A DNA stretch of 13,101 nt from Candidatus Delongbacteria bacterium (GTDB lineage: Bacteria > Bacteroidota > Bacteroidia > Bacteroidales > ML635J-15). The stretch covers positions 1 to 13,101 of the forward strand of contig JAQIDD010000204.1 of the NCBI GenBank assembly GCA_027858215.1, in the 5' to 3' direction. The notes under the pieces were generated by a model. The model did not search any database and was not told the origin of the DNA. It saw only the letters and a program-made list of their open reading frames with translations. How positions within the stretch are numbered: the first letter of the stretch is position 1; each line of letters opens with the position of its first letter. Positions 1 to 7,266 of this stretch are shown here, in pieces. A program made the position numbers and the translations under genes.

Positions 1-86
1 GATAAGGTTTGTGATAAATATTTTAAATTCAGGCATTATTAAAACTTATTAGTATTCAGGTAATTAGTGAATTAAATTTGTCCAGA

Positions 87-118
87 TTTGGAAATTTGTT
101 TGATATTATTTATATTTG
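87..118 (+). promoter_or_regulatory. Candidate Bacteroidetes-type promoter for the GNAT-racemase pair
   Basis: TATATTTG at 111-118 matches the Bacteroidetes -7 consensus TAnnTTTG. A TTTG at 87-90 lies 20 bases upstream of it, within the usual spacing of the -33 element. Transcription would begin near 125 and leave a leader of about 70 bases before the ATG at 198. A second -7-like match, TAAATTTG at 73-80, has no matching -33 box. The match is by eye in AT-rich DNA, where chance hits are common. Confidence 0.5.
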
Positions 119-197
119 ATCTTTCAATTATTGAAACTATATGTTAAACCATAAGTTCCTGCACAATTCAATTATTTAATTATTAAAATTTAATGTT

Positions 198-638
198 ATG
201 GAAATTAAATTATTTACTGAAAAACAACCTTTATCCAACAACGAAAAAGTAGAAGTAGGCGATTGTCTTTATAAACACCTGGATGAGTTTGGAGATCCAC
301 GTGAAGCCATCATGAAATCAATACATTACGCATTTAAAGACATTGACGCATTTGGCGGTTTTGTTCTTGTGGCAAGAGAAGGCGAAGACATCAAAGGAGC
401 CGTTGTGATAAACAAAACAGGCATGGGCGGTTACATCCCCGATAACATTCTTGTTTATATTGCTGTACACCGTGATCAAAGAGGCCAGGGTCTTGGAAAA
501 AAATTGATGAAAGAAACACTGGATACTGCCGAAGGCGATGTGAAGCTGCATGTTGAACACAACAATCCGGCACGCTTCCTCTATAAAAAAGTTGGATTTA
601 CCAGCAAATACATGGAAATGAGATATAACAAACAATGA
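198..638 (+). CDS. GNAT family N-acetyltransferase
   Basis: A 146-residue single-domain Gcn5-related N-acetyltransferase, expected to be cytoplasmic and to move an acetyl group from acetyl-CoA to an amine. The acetyl-CoA pyrophosphate-binding motif A is clear: strand ILVYIAVHRD followed by the loop Q94-R-G-Q-G-L-G100 and a helix. The C-terminal motif is N123-PARFLYKKVGF, the usual N...LYxKxGF end of these proteins. Length is normal for a one-domain GNAT. The start is ATG at 198, just after an AT-rich leader. The stop is followed after a single base by the ATG of the racemase gene, so the two are almost certainly cotranscribed and translationally coupled. The substrate cannot be read from the sequence. 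By context an amino acid or its D-form is a reasonable guess. Confidence 0.9.
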   Translation: MEIKLFTEKQPLSNNEKVEVGDCLYKHLDEFGDPREAIMKSIHYAFKDIDAFGGFVLVAREGEDIKGAVVINKTGMGGYIPDNILVYIAVHRDQRGQGLGKKLMKETLDTAEGDVKLHVEHNNPARFLYKKVGFTSKYMEMRYNKQ

Positions 639-639
639 T

Positions 640-1710
640 ATGGCTTTTGTATTACTTGATCGCAAAAAACTGAAACGCAACTACAACTATCTGGATAAGC
701 TTTTCAAAAAGCATAATATTGAGTGGGCTGTGGTTACCAAAATGCTATGTGGAAACAAAGCGTATTTGAAAGAGGTTATTGATCTTGGGATTAAGGAGGT
801 ATGTGACTCTAGGGTGAGTAATCTTAAAACCATAAAAAACATCAGCAAAGATATAGAGACTATATATATTAAGCCACCTGCAAAACGCGCCATAAAATCA
901 GTTATTAAATACGCTGATATCAGCCTGAATACACAATTGAGCACAATGGAATTGCTCTCGGAGGAGGCTAAAAGACAAAACAAAATACACAAAGTCATCA
1001 TTATGCTTGAAATGGGTGAACTTCGTGAAGGTGTGATGCGCAATGATGTGATAGATTTTTATGAAAAAATCTTTAAATTACCAAACATAAGCGTTCTGGG
1101 CATAGGTACAAACCTGACTTGTCTATATGGTGTATTGCCTAATCAGGACAAACTCATACAACTCAACCTGTATAAACAACTGATTGAGGTTAAATTTAAC
1201 CGTAAGTTAAAATATGTGTCAGGGGGGTCGTCTGTCACCATACCCCTTATCAAACAAAAGTTATTACCCAAGGGCATTAATCATTTTCGCGTTGGCGAAA
1301 CCCTGTATATGGGAACCAATGTATATGACGGCTCCAAACTGGAAGCCATGGAAAATGATGTGTTGAAACTGTATGCTGAAATCATTGAATTAACCAAAAA
1401 ACCCACAGTGCCGGAAGGTGATATGGGACACAATGTCGAAGGAAAAAGTTTTGAATTTGATAAGGATGAATACGGCAAAAAGTCCTACCGTGCCATCCTG
1501 GATGTCGGGTTGCTTGATATAGAAACAGAGCACCTTACGCCTGTCGATCCAAATGTGGAAGTGGCCGGTGCCAGCTCAGATATGATCGTGATGGACCTGG
1601 ATAAAAACGAACAGAATTACCAGGTTGGTGATTTACTGGAATTCAATGTGGATTACATGGGCGCTTTACGCCTGTTTAATTCCAATTATATTGATAAACG
1701 CGTCGTCTGA
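640..1710 (+). CDS. PLP-dependent amino-acid racemase, alanine/ornithine racemase family
   Basis: A 356-residue fold-type III PLP enzyme: an N-terminal alanine-racemase-like TIM barrel followed by a beta domain. The likely Schiff-base lysine is K34 in VVTKMLCGN, a form of the family motif with lysine shortly before G-N. Other family marks are EMGELREG (124-131), a phosphate-binding SGGSS (194-198), HFRVGETLYMG (215-225), whose Arg should contact the pyridine nitrogen, and GASSDMIVMD (310-319). This pattern fits the ornithine racemase (Orr) type better than the biosynthetic Alr, and the length agrees. Known Orr enzymes make D-ornithine for clostridial ornithine fermentation. Whether this one acts on ornithine, alanine, lysine or another amino acid is open. 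It starts one base after the GNAT stop and ends seven bases from the convergent ridA stop. Confidence 0.85.
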   Translation: MAFVLLDRKKLKRNYNYLDKLFKKHNIEWAVVTKMLCGNKAYLKEVIDLGIKEVCDSRVSNLKTIKNISKDIETIYIKPPAKRAIKSVIKYADISLNTQLSTMELLSEEAKRQNKIHKVIIMLEMGELREGVMRNDVIDFYEKIFKLPNISVLGIGTNLTCLYGVLPNQDKLIQLNLYKQLIEVKFNRKLKYVSGGSSVTIPLIKQKLLPKGINHFRVGETLYMGTNVYDGSKLEAMENDVLKLYAEIIELTKKPTVPEGDMGHNVEGKSFEFDKDEYGKKSYRAILDVGLLDIETEHLTPVDPNVEVAGASSDMIVMDLDKNEQNYQVGDLLEFNVDYMGALRLFNSNYIDKRVV

Positions 1711-1717
1711 CAACGTA

Positions 1718-2098
1718 TTAACTGTTTTTTACTGCAATGGTTTCAATTTCTACCAACGCACCAAGTGGCAGCTCTTTTACTGCAAATGCTGCCCTGGCCG
1801 GTGGGTTCTGTGCATAATAGCTGCCGTAAATTTCATTCATGGCTTTAAAATTGGCCATGTCGCTGAGCAAGCAGGTGGATTTTATCACATCATCGAATGA
1901 ATAACCGGCTTCATTCAATATGGCACCGATGTTTTCCATTACCTGTTTTGTCTGAGCTTCAATTCCTTCGGGTATTTTACCTGTTTCAGGTTTAACAGGT
2001 ACCTGACCGGAAATAAATAACATGTCATTGATTTCAACAGCCTGTGAATAAGGCCCTATGGCTTTAGGAGCCTTATCTGTCTGATGTGATTTTTTCAT
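1718..2098 (-). CDS. ridA: RidA family enamine/imine deaminase
   Basis: A 126-residue protein of the Rid (YjgF/YER057c/UK114) family. These form trimers that hydrolyse reactive enamine/imine intermediates such as 2-aminoacrylate to 2-oxoacids and ammonia. Conserved positions match E. coli RidA: GPYSQA with Y17, SGQVP near 30-34, PPARAAF with the substrate-carboxylate Arg at R102 (E. coli R105), and VEIETIA with E117 (E. coli E120). The C107 position of the E. coli protein is Ala here, while a Cys occurs at 76. With R102 and E117 kept, deaminase activity (RidA subfamily) is likely. The gene starts 11 bases after the buk stop on the same strand, so it appears to be the last gene of the acyl-kinase operon. 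It converges with the racemase gene with seven bases between stops. Confidence 0.93.
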   Translation of the reverse strand: MKKSHQTDKAPKAIGPYSQAVEINDMLFISGQVPVKPETGKIPEGIEAQTKQVMENIGAILNEAGYSFDDVIKSTCLLSDMANFKAMNEIYGSYYAQNPPARAAFAVKELPLGALVEIETIAVKNS

Positions 2099-2109
2099 GA
2101 TGATTGAAT

Positions 2110-3186
2110 TTATTTATAAATAAGTGGTTCCGTTTCATTGTTCAGCACCATTAATCCATTTTTTGCCAGGGCAGCCATCTCATCTTCACCGGGATAGGCT
2201 TTTACAGGAGCCAGAAATCCTGTCATCTTTTCAACAAACTCTACGAATGGCTTGCTATGTGCTATGCCGCCTGTCAGCAAGATACCATCTATCTCACCCT
2301 CCAGCACAGCAGCCATGGCTCCAATTTCTTTGGCTACCTGGTAGGCCATGGCATTAAAAATAAATTCAGCTTTTTTATCGCCTTTCTCAATGCGTTGTTC
2401 CACTTCATAAGCATCGTTTGTGCCAAGATACCCTACCAATCCACCTTCTCCTTTGATCATCTTTTTCACTTCTTTCAGTGAATATTTGCCTGAGAAACAT
2501 AATTTAGCCAACTGGCCTATCGGCAAACCACCGCTTCGTTCGGGTGAAAAAGGACCATCGCCGTCCAGGGCATTGTTCACATCTATAACTTTACCTTTTC
2601 GATGTGCACCAACGGAAATTCCGCCTCCCAGATGAGCTACAATCAGGTTTACCTCATTGTAATTTTTCCCTGTATCCTGGGCAAAAGTTCTGGCAATGGC
2701 TTTTTGGTTCAATGCATGAAAAATAGAAATGCGCTTGAAATTCGGATTTCCACTAACACGTGCAATGTCTTCCATTTCATCCACAACAACAGGGTCAGCA
2801 ATGTAAGCTTTTGCCCTTCCTATGGATTTAGCAATGTCATCGGCTATTAAGCCTCCAAGGTTACTGGCATGTTCTCCCAGTGGCGAATTTCTCAAATCTT
2901 TTCGCATGGCTTCGTTGACAAGATATATGCCCGAAGGAATGGGCTTAACCAGTCCTCCCCTTCCTATCACTGCATCAATTTTGTTGATATCATACCCTGC
3001 TGTTTTTACTTCATTCAGCACAATTTCTTTCCTGAATTCATCCTGGTCTGTAATGCTTGAAAACGCAGACAATTCTTCACGTGAATGGTTCAGGTTTTTC
3101 TGAAATACGTTTTTATCACTTTCAAAGATTGCAATTTTTGTGGATGTTGATCCCGGGTTAATAATAAGTAATCTGTAAGTTGTCAT
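2110..3186 (-). CDS. buk: Butyrate kinase
   Basis: Converts butyryl-phosphate (or isobutyryl-, valeryl- or similar acyl-phosphate) and ADP to the free acid and ATP. It is a 358-residue member of the ASKHA acetokinase family, the usual length for Buk. Visible motifs are the phosphate-1 loop NPGSTSTK (10-17), GRGG (75-78), HLGGGIS (185-191), the Buk-type DGDGPFSPERSGGLP (208-222), the adenosine motif TGGIAHS (305-311) and YPGEDEMAALA near 331-341. The frame is open upstream to a TTG at 3228, but that start would overlap ptb by 26 bases and add 14 unrelated residues. The ATG at 3186, directly before the family N-terminus, is preferred. ptb ends 16 bases upstream, so the transferase-kinase pair is intact and in its usual order. 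Substrate choice between linear and branched acyl groups cannot be decided from motifs. Confidence 0.95.
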   Translation of the reverse strand: MTTYRLLIINPGSTSTKIAIFESDKNVFQKNLNHSREELSAFSSITDQDEFRKEIVLNEVKTAGYDINKIDAVIGRGGLVKPIPSGIYLVNEAMRKDLRNSPLGEHASNLGGLIADDIAKSIGRAKAYIADPVVVDEMEDIARVSGNPNFKRISIFHALNQKAIARTFAQDTGKNYNEVNLIVAHLGGGISVGAHRKGKVIDVNNALDGDGPFSPERSGGLPIGQLAKLCFSGKYSLKEVKKMIKGEGGLVGYLGTNDAYEVEQRIEKGDKKAEFIFNAMAYQVAKEIGAMAAVLEGEIDGILLTGGIAHSKPFVEFVEKMTGFLAPVKAYPGEDEMAALAKNGLMVLNNETEPLIYK

Positions 3187-3202
3187 AATTATATTTATTT
3201 TT

Positions 3203-4102
3203 TTATTCCATAGCTGCAGCAAATGCAATTGATAATAATTTAGCCCTTTCGGTATCGGCGCGTGATGTCAGCACAATGGGTACTTTTGCTCCCATGATTA
3301 CAGCTGCTGAAGTTGCTCCACCAAGAAAAGCCAGTGTTTTGTACAGGATGTTTGATGCATTCAACTCAGGAGCAACGAGAATATCTGCATCACCACCCAC
3401 TTCACTATGTATGCCTTTTTGTTCACATGCTTCTTTGCTTACTGTGTTGTCCACAGCAAAAGGACCATCGATGATGCAGTTTTTAATTTGCTTACGTTTG
3501 TTCATAACAGAAAGCATGGCCGCATGTACAGTGGATTCAATTTTTGGATTCACGGTTTCCACCGGCCCTAAAATTGCTACTTTCGGTTTCTCTACGCCTA
3601 TTCCGTGCATAGCTTCAACCGCGTTGTTCACAATGGCTATTTTATCCTTAAATTCCGGCGCCACGTTCATAGCTGCATCGGTAACTCCAAGCAGTTTGTG
3701 GTAATAAGGGGATTCAAACAATGCAAAATGGCTCAGGGTAGAACCTTTTCGTAATCCGTACTCTTTATCCAGGACCGCTTTCAGAATTACAGCAGTAGCT
3801 ACCAGCCCTTTCATGAGTACTTCAGCTTTTCCTTCTTTAATGAGCTTCACGGCCCGCTGGCATGCTTTTTTATCATCGGGTTCATGGATGATTTCAATTT
3901 TACCTGCATCCATGCTGATTTCTTCAACTACGGCTTTTATCTTTTCTGCATCTCCAACCAGCACAGGTGAAACAATGTTTTTATCCATAGCTTCTTTTAC
4001 AGCAGCAAGCACATGTGTATCTGCTGCAGCAGCCACTACCATTCTTCTTGGTTTCTTCTTTTGAGCTATTTCAATCAACTCATCTAGCTTTTTCAGTGCC
4101 AT
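3203..4102 (-). CDS. ptb: Phosphate butyryltransferase
   Basis: Transfers phosphate to butyryl-CoA or related acyl-CoA, giving acyl-phosphate for Buk and releasing CoA. It is 299 residues, typical of Ptb and shorter than Pta, within the phosphate acetyl/butyryltransferase fold. Characteristic segments are LMKGLV near 96-101, STLSHFALFE near 121-130, DGPFAVDNTVS near 213-223, and the C-terminal G-A-K-VPIVLTSRADT ahead of a small-residue helix. The start is ATG at 4102; there is no clear Shine-Dalgarno, as is usual in Bacteroidetes. A 75-base gap separates it from the ackA stop. I see no TAnnTTTG box in that gap, so read-through from pta-ackA is likely. Together with buk it forms a second substrate-level phosphorylation module. 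Confidence 0.95.
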   Translation of the reverse strand: MALKKLDELIEIAQKKKPRRMVVAAAADTHVLAAVKEAMDKNIVSPVLVGDAEKIKAVVEEISMDAGKIEIIHEPDDKKACQRAVKLIKEGKAEVLMKGLVATAVILKAVLDKEYGLRKGSTLSHFALFESPYYHKLLGVTDAAMNVAPEFKDKIAIVNNAVEAMHGIGVEKPKVAILGPVETVNPKIESTVHAAMLSVMNKRKQIKNCIIDGPFAVDNTVSKEACEQKGIHSEVGGDADILVAPELNASNILYKTLAFLGGATSAAVIMGAKVPIVLTSRADTERAKLLSIAFAAAME

Positions 4103-4177
4103 ATTTTATATTATTTTAAGTTATCCCATTGATAATTCATTAAAATATAAAATCTTACTATAGTCAACAAAACAGGG

Positions 4178-5383
4178 TTACAATTCAGACACGATCCGTT
4201 TTGTATCCCTGGCAATCACAAGCTCCTCATTGGTTGTTACCACCATGGCTTTCACTCTGGAATTTTCCTTACTAACCAGCAAACAATCTTTACCGCGGCA
4301 ATTGTTGGCTTTCGGGTCAAAATCCACACCAATGAAATCCATGTGTGAAAGCACACGTTCCCTGGTGTTGATATCATTTTCACCGATGCCGCCTGTGAAA
4401 ATTATCAGGTCTAAACCATTCATAACAGCCGTATATGATCCGATGTATTTACGGACACGGTGAGCAAACATTTCTTTTGCCAGCTCAGCCCGGTGATTAC
4501 CTGCATCAGCAGCTTCATCCAGGTCACGCATATCACTTGATACGCCTGAGAATCCTTTCAGTCCGCTTTTTTTGTTGATGAGGTTGTTGGCTTCTGCAAT
4601 GCTTAGGTTCTCTTTTTCCATCAGATGTAGCAAGCCACCGAGGTCAAAATCTCCCACACGTGTGCCCATCATAAGGCCTTCCACAGGAGTAAATCCCATG
4701 CTTGTATCCACAGAAATTCCCTTGTCTATAGCGCATATCGAAGCACCGTTGCCAAGGTGACAGGTAATTATTTTCTTTTCGTTTATATTCCAATCAAGCT
4801 TATCACATGCTTTCTGCGCCACAAACTTATGGCTTGTTCCATGAAAACCATACCGGCGCAGTTGATATTTTTCATAATATGTGTATGGGATGGGATAATG
4901 AAAAGCATATTCCGGCATTGACTGGTGAAATGATGTGTCAAATACCGCTACCTGATTCACTTCAGGCAATAATTTTTCCATGGCTTCGATCCCCTTCAGG
5001 TTGGCAGGGTTATGCAAAGGTGCAAGACCACAACATTCTCCGATATAGACTTTGGCCTGGGTATTAATATAACTACTTTCACTAAAAAACTCACCACCGT
5101 GAGCCACGCGGTGCCCCACAGCATTAATTTCTTCCAGGTTTTCAATGACACCATGTTCCTGATCGGTCAATGCATCCAGTAAAAGATTGATACCAATGTT
5201 ATGATCAGCAATGGGAATCTTGATTTCGTAAGGGTCTTTTCCGGGGCGTGTGTGGGTTAGTACTCCTTCTTCCAAACCGATGCGTTCGAGCAAGCCTTTG
5301 GCAAGCAACAAAGGTTCATCATTCATTTCCAGCATCTGATATTTTATACTGGAACTTCCGCAATTTAAAACTAATATTTTCAT
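4178..5383 (-). CDS. ackA: Acetate kinase, possibly with a widened acyl pocket
   Basis: Interconverts acetyl-phosphate plus ADP with acetate plus ATP. The 401-residue length is standard. Catalytic and binding residues known from Methanosarcina thermophila AckA are present (numbering here about one higher): N7 in LNCGSSSIK, R92, D149 in VFDTSFH, H181 in GFHGTSH, H209 in HLGNGAS, R242 in MGTRVGDFD, TGGIGEND (330-337) and E386/E387 in TNEELVIARD. Pocket residues corresponding to L122, F179 and P232 are kept, but the position of V93 is Ala (A94 in HRVAHGGE). The frame extends upstream to a TTG at 5443, inside pta. The ATG at 5383 immediately before KILVLNCGSSS is the correct start. It lies 22 bases after pta, the usual pta-ackA pairing. 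Confidence 0.96.
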   Translation of the reverse strand: MKILVLNCGSSSIKYQMLEMNDEPLLLAKGLLERIGLEEGVLTHTRPGKDPYEIKIPIADHNIGINLLLDALTDQEHGVIENLEEINAVGHRVAHGGEFFSESSYINTQAKVYIGECCGLAPLHNPANLKGIEAMEKLLPEVNQVAVFDTSFHQSMPEYAFHYPIPYTYYEKYQLRRYGFHGTSHKFVAQKACDKLDWNINEKKIITCHLGNGASICAIDKGISVDTSMGFTPVEGLMMGTRVGDFDLGGLLHLMEKENLSIAEANNLINKKSGLKGFSGVSSDMRDLDEAADAGNHRAELAKEMFAHRVRKYIGSYTAVMNGLDLIIFTGGIGENDINTRERVLSHMDFIGVDFDPKANNCRGKDCLLVSKENSRVKAMVVTTNEELVIARDTKRIVSEL

Positions 5384-5405
5384 AGAATTACATTTATAAT
5401 TGTTA

Positions 5406-6407
5406 TTAACTTTTGGCTGCCTGATTAGCGGTAATGGCCACAAGGTTCACAATGTCACTGACAGAACATCCGCGTGAAAGGTCATTGATGGGAGCTGCCA
5501 TGCCTTGTAAGACCGGTCCGATTGCTTCGGCTTTGGCCATGCGCTGAACCAGTTTGTATGCAATGTTTCCTGTTTCCAGTGTCGGAAATACCAGTACATT
5601 TGCCTTACCGGCTATTTTACTATCGGGGGCTTTCTTTTTGCCAATGGCATCAATGATGGCAGCATCTGCCTGCAATTCTCCATCAATTTTAAGGCCTGGT
5701 GATTTTTGCCTGGCAATGTCAGTGGCTTCAACTACTTTGTCCACCATTTCATGTTTCGCTGATCCTTTGGTGGAAAAACTGAGCATGGCCACACGTGGAT
5801 CCATTTCACCAATGGCGGTGGCTGTTTCAGCCGTACACACAGCGATTTCAGCCAGCTCTTCAGCGGTGGGATTGGGATGCACAGCACAATCAGCAAAAAC
5901 AATCAAACCATCGTCTCCAAATTGCTTATCCTGTAGTATCATAAAAAAGGCGCCGGAAACCACGCTTATTCCCGGTTTTGTTTTTACAATCTGGAATGCA
6001 GGACGTAAAACATCACCTGTTGCATTCATAGCTCCTGACACTTCACCATCCGCATCACCCTGTTTGATCATCATTACCGAAAAATACAAAGGGTTAAGCA
6101 ATGCATTTTTTGCCTTTTCTGCATCCATTCCTTTGTGTTTACGTAATTCCACCAGCTTATCAACATATTCATCCATTTTCTCAAAGCTCGCGGGATCATA
6201 AATAACTGCTTCATTGATGTGAGATAATTTCAGTTCTGAAGCTTTTGCTTTAATTTCTTCAGGAGAGCCGATAAGTATAGGAACAGCATTGTTTTCCTCA
6301 ATGATCTGATCAGCGGCCTCCAAGGTTCTTTCTTCAAGACTTTCGGGGAGCACAATCCGTTTGTTGTGCTTACGGGCATTGTCTTTTACCCTTTTTATTA
6401 AATCCAT
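5406..6407 (-). CDS. pta: Phosphate acetyltransferase (short class I)
   Basis: Converts acetyl-CoA and phosphate to acetyl-phosphate and CoA, the first step of the Pta-AckA acetate pathway. At 333 residues it is the short form, lacking the N-terminal regulatory region of enterobacterial Pta. Family signatures include GDADGEVSGA near 116-125, FADCAVHPNPTAEELAEIA near 170-188, DGELQADAA near 242-250, VFPTLETGNIAYKLVQR, and GPVLQGMAAPINDLSRGCS near the C-terminus, with the catalytic/CoA-binding S311 and R312. The start is ATG at 6407, and MDLIKRVKDNAR fits the family N-terminus. It is the first gene of the run pta-ackA-ptb-buk-ridA, preceded by a 118-base non-coding gap with a candidate promoter. 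Confidence 0.96.
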   Translation of the reverse strand: MDLIKRVKDNARKHNKRIVLPESLEERTLEAADQIIEENNAVPILIGSPEEIKAKASELKLSHINEAVIYDPASFEKMDEYVDKLVELRKHKGMDAEKAKNALLNPLYFSVMMIKQGDADGEVSGAMNATGDVLRPAFQIVKTKPGISVVSGAFFMILQDKQFGDDGLIVFADCAVHPNPTAEELAEIAVCTAETATAIGEMDPRVAMLSFSTKGSAKHEMVDKVVEATDIARQKSPGLKIDGELQADAAIIDAIGKKKAPDSKIAGKANVLVFPTLETGNIAYKLVQRMAKAEAIGPVLQGMAAPINDLSRGCSVSDIVNLVAITANQAAKS

Positions 6408-6447
6408 TGATTATCTGATATTTATAATTAGACATTCATGAGCCAAA

Positions 6448-6455
6448 CAAAATTA
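6448..6455 (-). promoter_or_regulatory. Candidate -7 promoter box for the pta operon
   Basis: On the minus strand this reads TAATTTTG, matching the Bacteroidetes -7 consensus TAnnTTTG. Transcription would start around 6441, leaving a leader of roughly 35 bases before the pta ATG at 6407. No convincing TTTG sits at the expected -33 distance, so support is partial. The rest of the 6408-6525 gap shows no hairpin or other gene. Confidence 0.35.
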
Positions 6456-6525
6456 AAAAAATCGTTCAGTTTTTGGCATGATTTTTAATTGTAAACACAA
6501 ATCCAAATATGTTATAGAACACGTC

Positions 6526-7137
6526 TTACTTAATTTCGCAATGCAGGAGCGTCTCATTGCCTATTCCGGCAGTGATAAAATCATTGGTATTTACAGGGCC
6601 GACACCTTGGGGGGTGCCGGTAAAAATAAGGTCGCCGGTTTTTAATGTCATAAATTGTGAAACAAAAGCAATGATATTGTCAGGCGAAAATATCATATCA
6701 TGAGTATATCCTGATTGCACCGTTTTATCATTTTTTTTCAGCCAGAAATTCAAATTTTCATGTGTTTTTAACTGAGCGGGATCAATCCACTTGCCTACCC
6801 ATGCAGACTGGTCAAAGGATTTCGATATCTCCCAGGGTAAGCCTTTTATCTTGCATTCATGTTGGAGGTCGCGGGCAGTAAAATCTATGCCCACGGAAAT
6901 AGCATCATAATAACGGGGAGCAAATTTTCCCTGAATGCTACGTCCCAATTTACCAATTCTTAATACAATCTCAACTTCATAATGCACTTCATCAGAAAAA
7001 TCAGGAATAAAAAAAGGATTGTGTCCTTTGTGGAGGCAGGAGTCGGCTTTAAGAAAAAACACCGGTTGTTTTTCAGCCTCTGAGTGCATTTCTCTGTTGT
7101 GTTCAGCGTAATTTTTCCCGATAAAAATGATTTTCAT
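6526..7137 (-). CDS. FAHD1-like fumarylacetoacetate hydrolase family protein
   Basis: A 203-residue single-domain FAH family enzyme, expected to cleave or decarboxylate beta-dicarbonyl or acylpyruvate-type compounds with a divalent metal. Metal ligands are visible as E54 and E56 in HYEVEIVLR and D85 in GIDFTARD. The lid motif NYAEHNREM carries H13 and E16 with the same H-x-x-E spacing as the catalytic dyad of FAHD1 (acylpyruvase/oxaloacetate decarboxylase). K106 in KSFD and the signature FTGTPQGVGP (172-181) are also present. Length matches bacterial YcgM/FAHD1-like proteins. The true substrate (fumarylpyruvate, acylpyruvate or oxaloacetate) is unknown. Its 5' neighbour is the exonuclease gene on the same strand, 129 bases away across the heptad element. 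No functional link to that gene or to pta is evident. Confidence 0.9.
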   Translation of the reverse strand: MKIIFIGKNYAEHNREMHSEAEKQPVFFLKADSCLHKGHNPFFIPDFSDEVHYEVEIVLRIGKLGRSIQGKFAPRYYDAISVGIDFTARDLQHECKIKGLPWEISKSFDQSAWVGKWIDPAQLKTHENLNFWLKKNDKTVQSGYTHDMIFSPDNIIAFVSQFMTLKTGDLIFTGTPQGVGPVNTNDFITAGIGNETLLHCEIK

Positions 7138-7152
7138 TTTTGAAATTAATCA

Positions 7153-7187
7153 GATTGAAGTTGGAAGCCGGAAGACCGGAGTTGGGA
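7153..7187 (+). repeat. Degenerate heptad tandem tract, left arm
   Basis: Five consecutive 7-base units on the plus strand follow the loose pattern GNNGGAA, for example GTTGGAA at 7160-7166 and GCCGGAA at 7167-7173. The tract is clearly richer in G than the surrounding AT-rich intergenic DNA. It is the inverted partner of the tract at 7207-7255, and both contain a 19-base core that differs at only three positions. It lies just upstream of the FAH-family ATG on the minus strand. Confidence 0.75.
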
Positions 7188-7206
7188 GATACATGTAAAA
7201 GATTTT

Positions 7207-7255
7207 TTTCAGCTTCGTTCTTCCGACTTCGGTCTTCCCACTCCCGGGTTCCAAC
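7207..7255 (-). repeat. Degenerate heptad tandem tract, right arm
   Basis: Read on the minus strand, seven back-to-back 7-base units follow the same GNNGGAA-like pattern, without a break in phase: GTTGGAA at 7255-7249, GACCGAA at 7234-7228 and GTCGGAA at 7227-7221 are examples. The last units decay toward A-rich sequence. The tract begins 12 bases after the exonuclease stop. With the left arm it can form a long imperfect hairpin around an AT-rich centre (about 7188-7206). The function is not known to me. A dispersed intergenic repeat or a transcript-end structure are both possible. Confidence 0.75.
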
Positions 7256-7266
7256 TGTTTGCTTCC

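Noticed and set aside
3187..3228. Upstream TTG start for buk that would overlap ptb
   Set aside because: It adds 14 residues not expected for Buk. The ATG at 3186 fits the family N-terminus and leaves a normal 16-base gap.
4103..4177. TTGACT-like sequence between ackA and ptb resembling a sigma-70 -35 box
   Set aside because: Bacteroidetes primary promoters use TTTG/TAnnTTTG, and no -7 match is present at the right distance.
5554..6201. A 215-codon plus-strand open frame opposite pta
   Set aside because: It lies fully antisense to a clear pta gene, has Ser/Ala/Pro-rich content typical of a reverse-complement shadow, and shows no recognisable domain.
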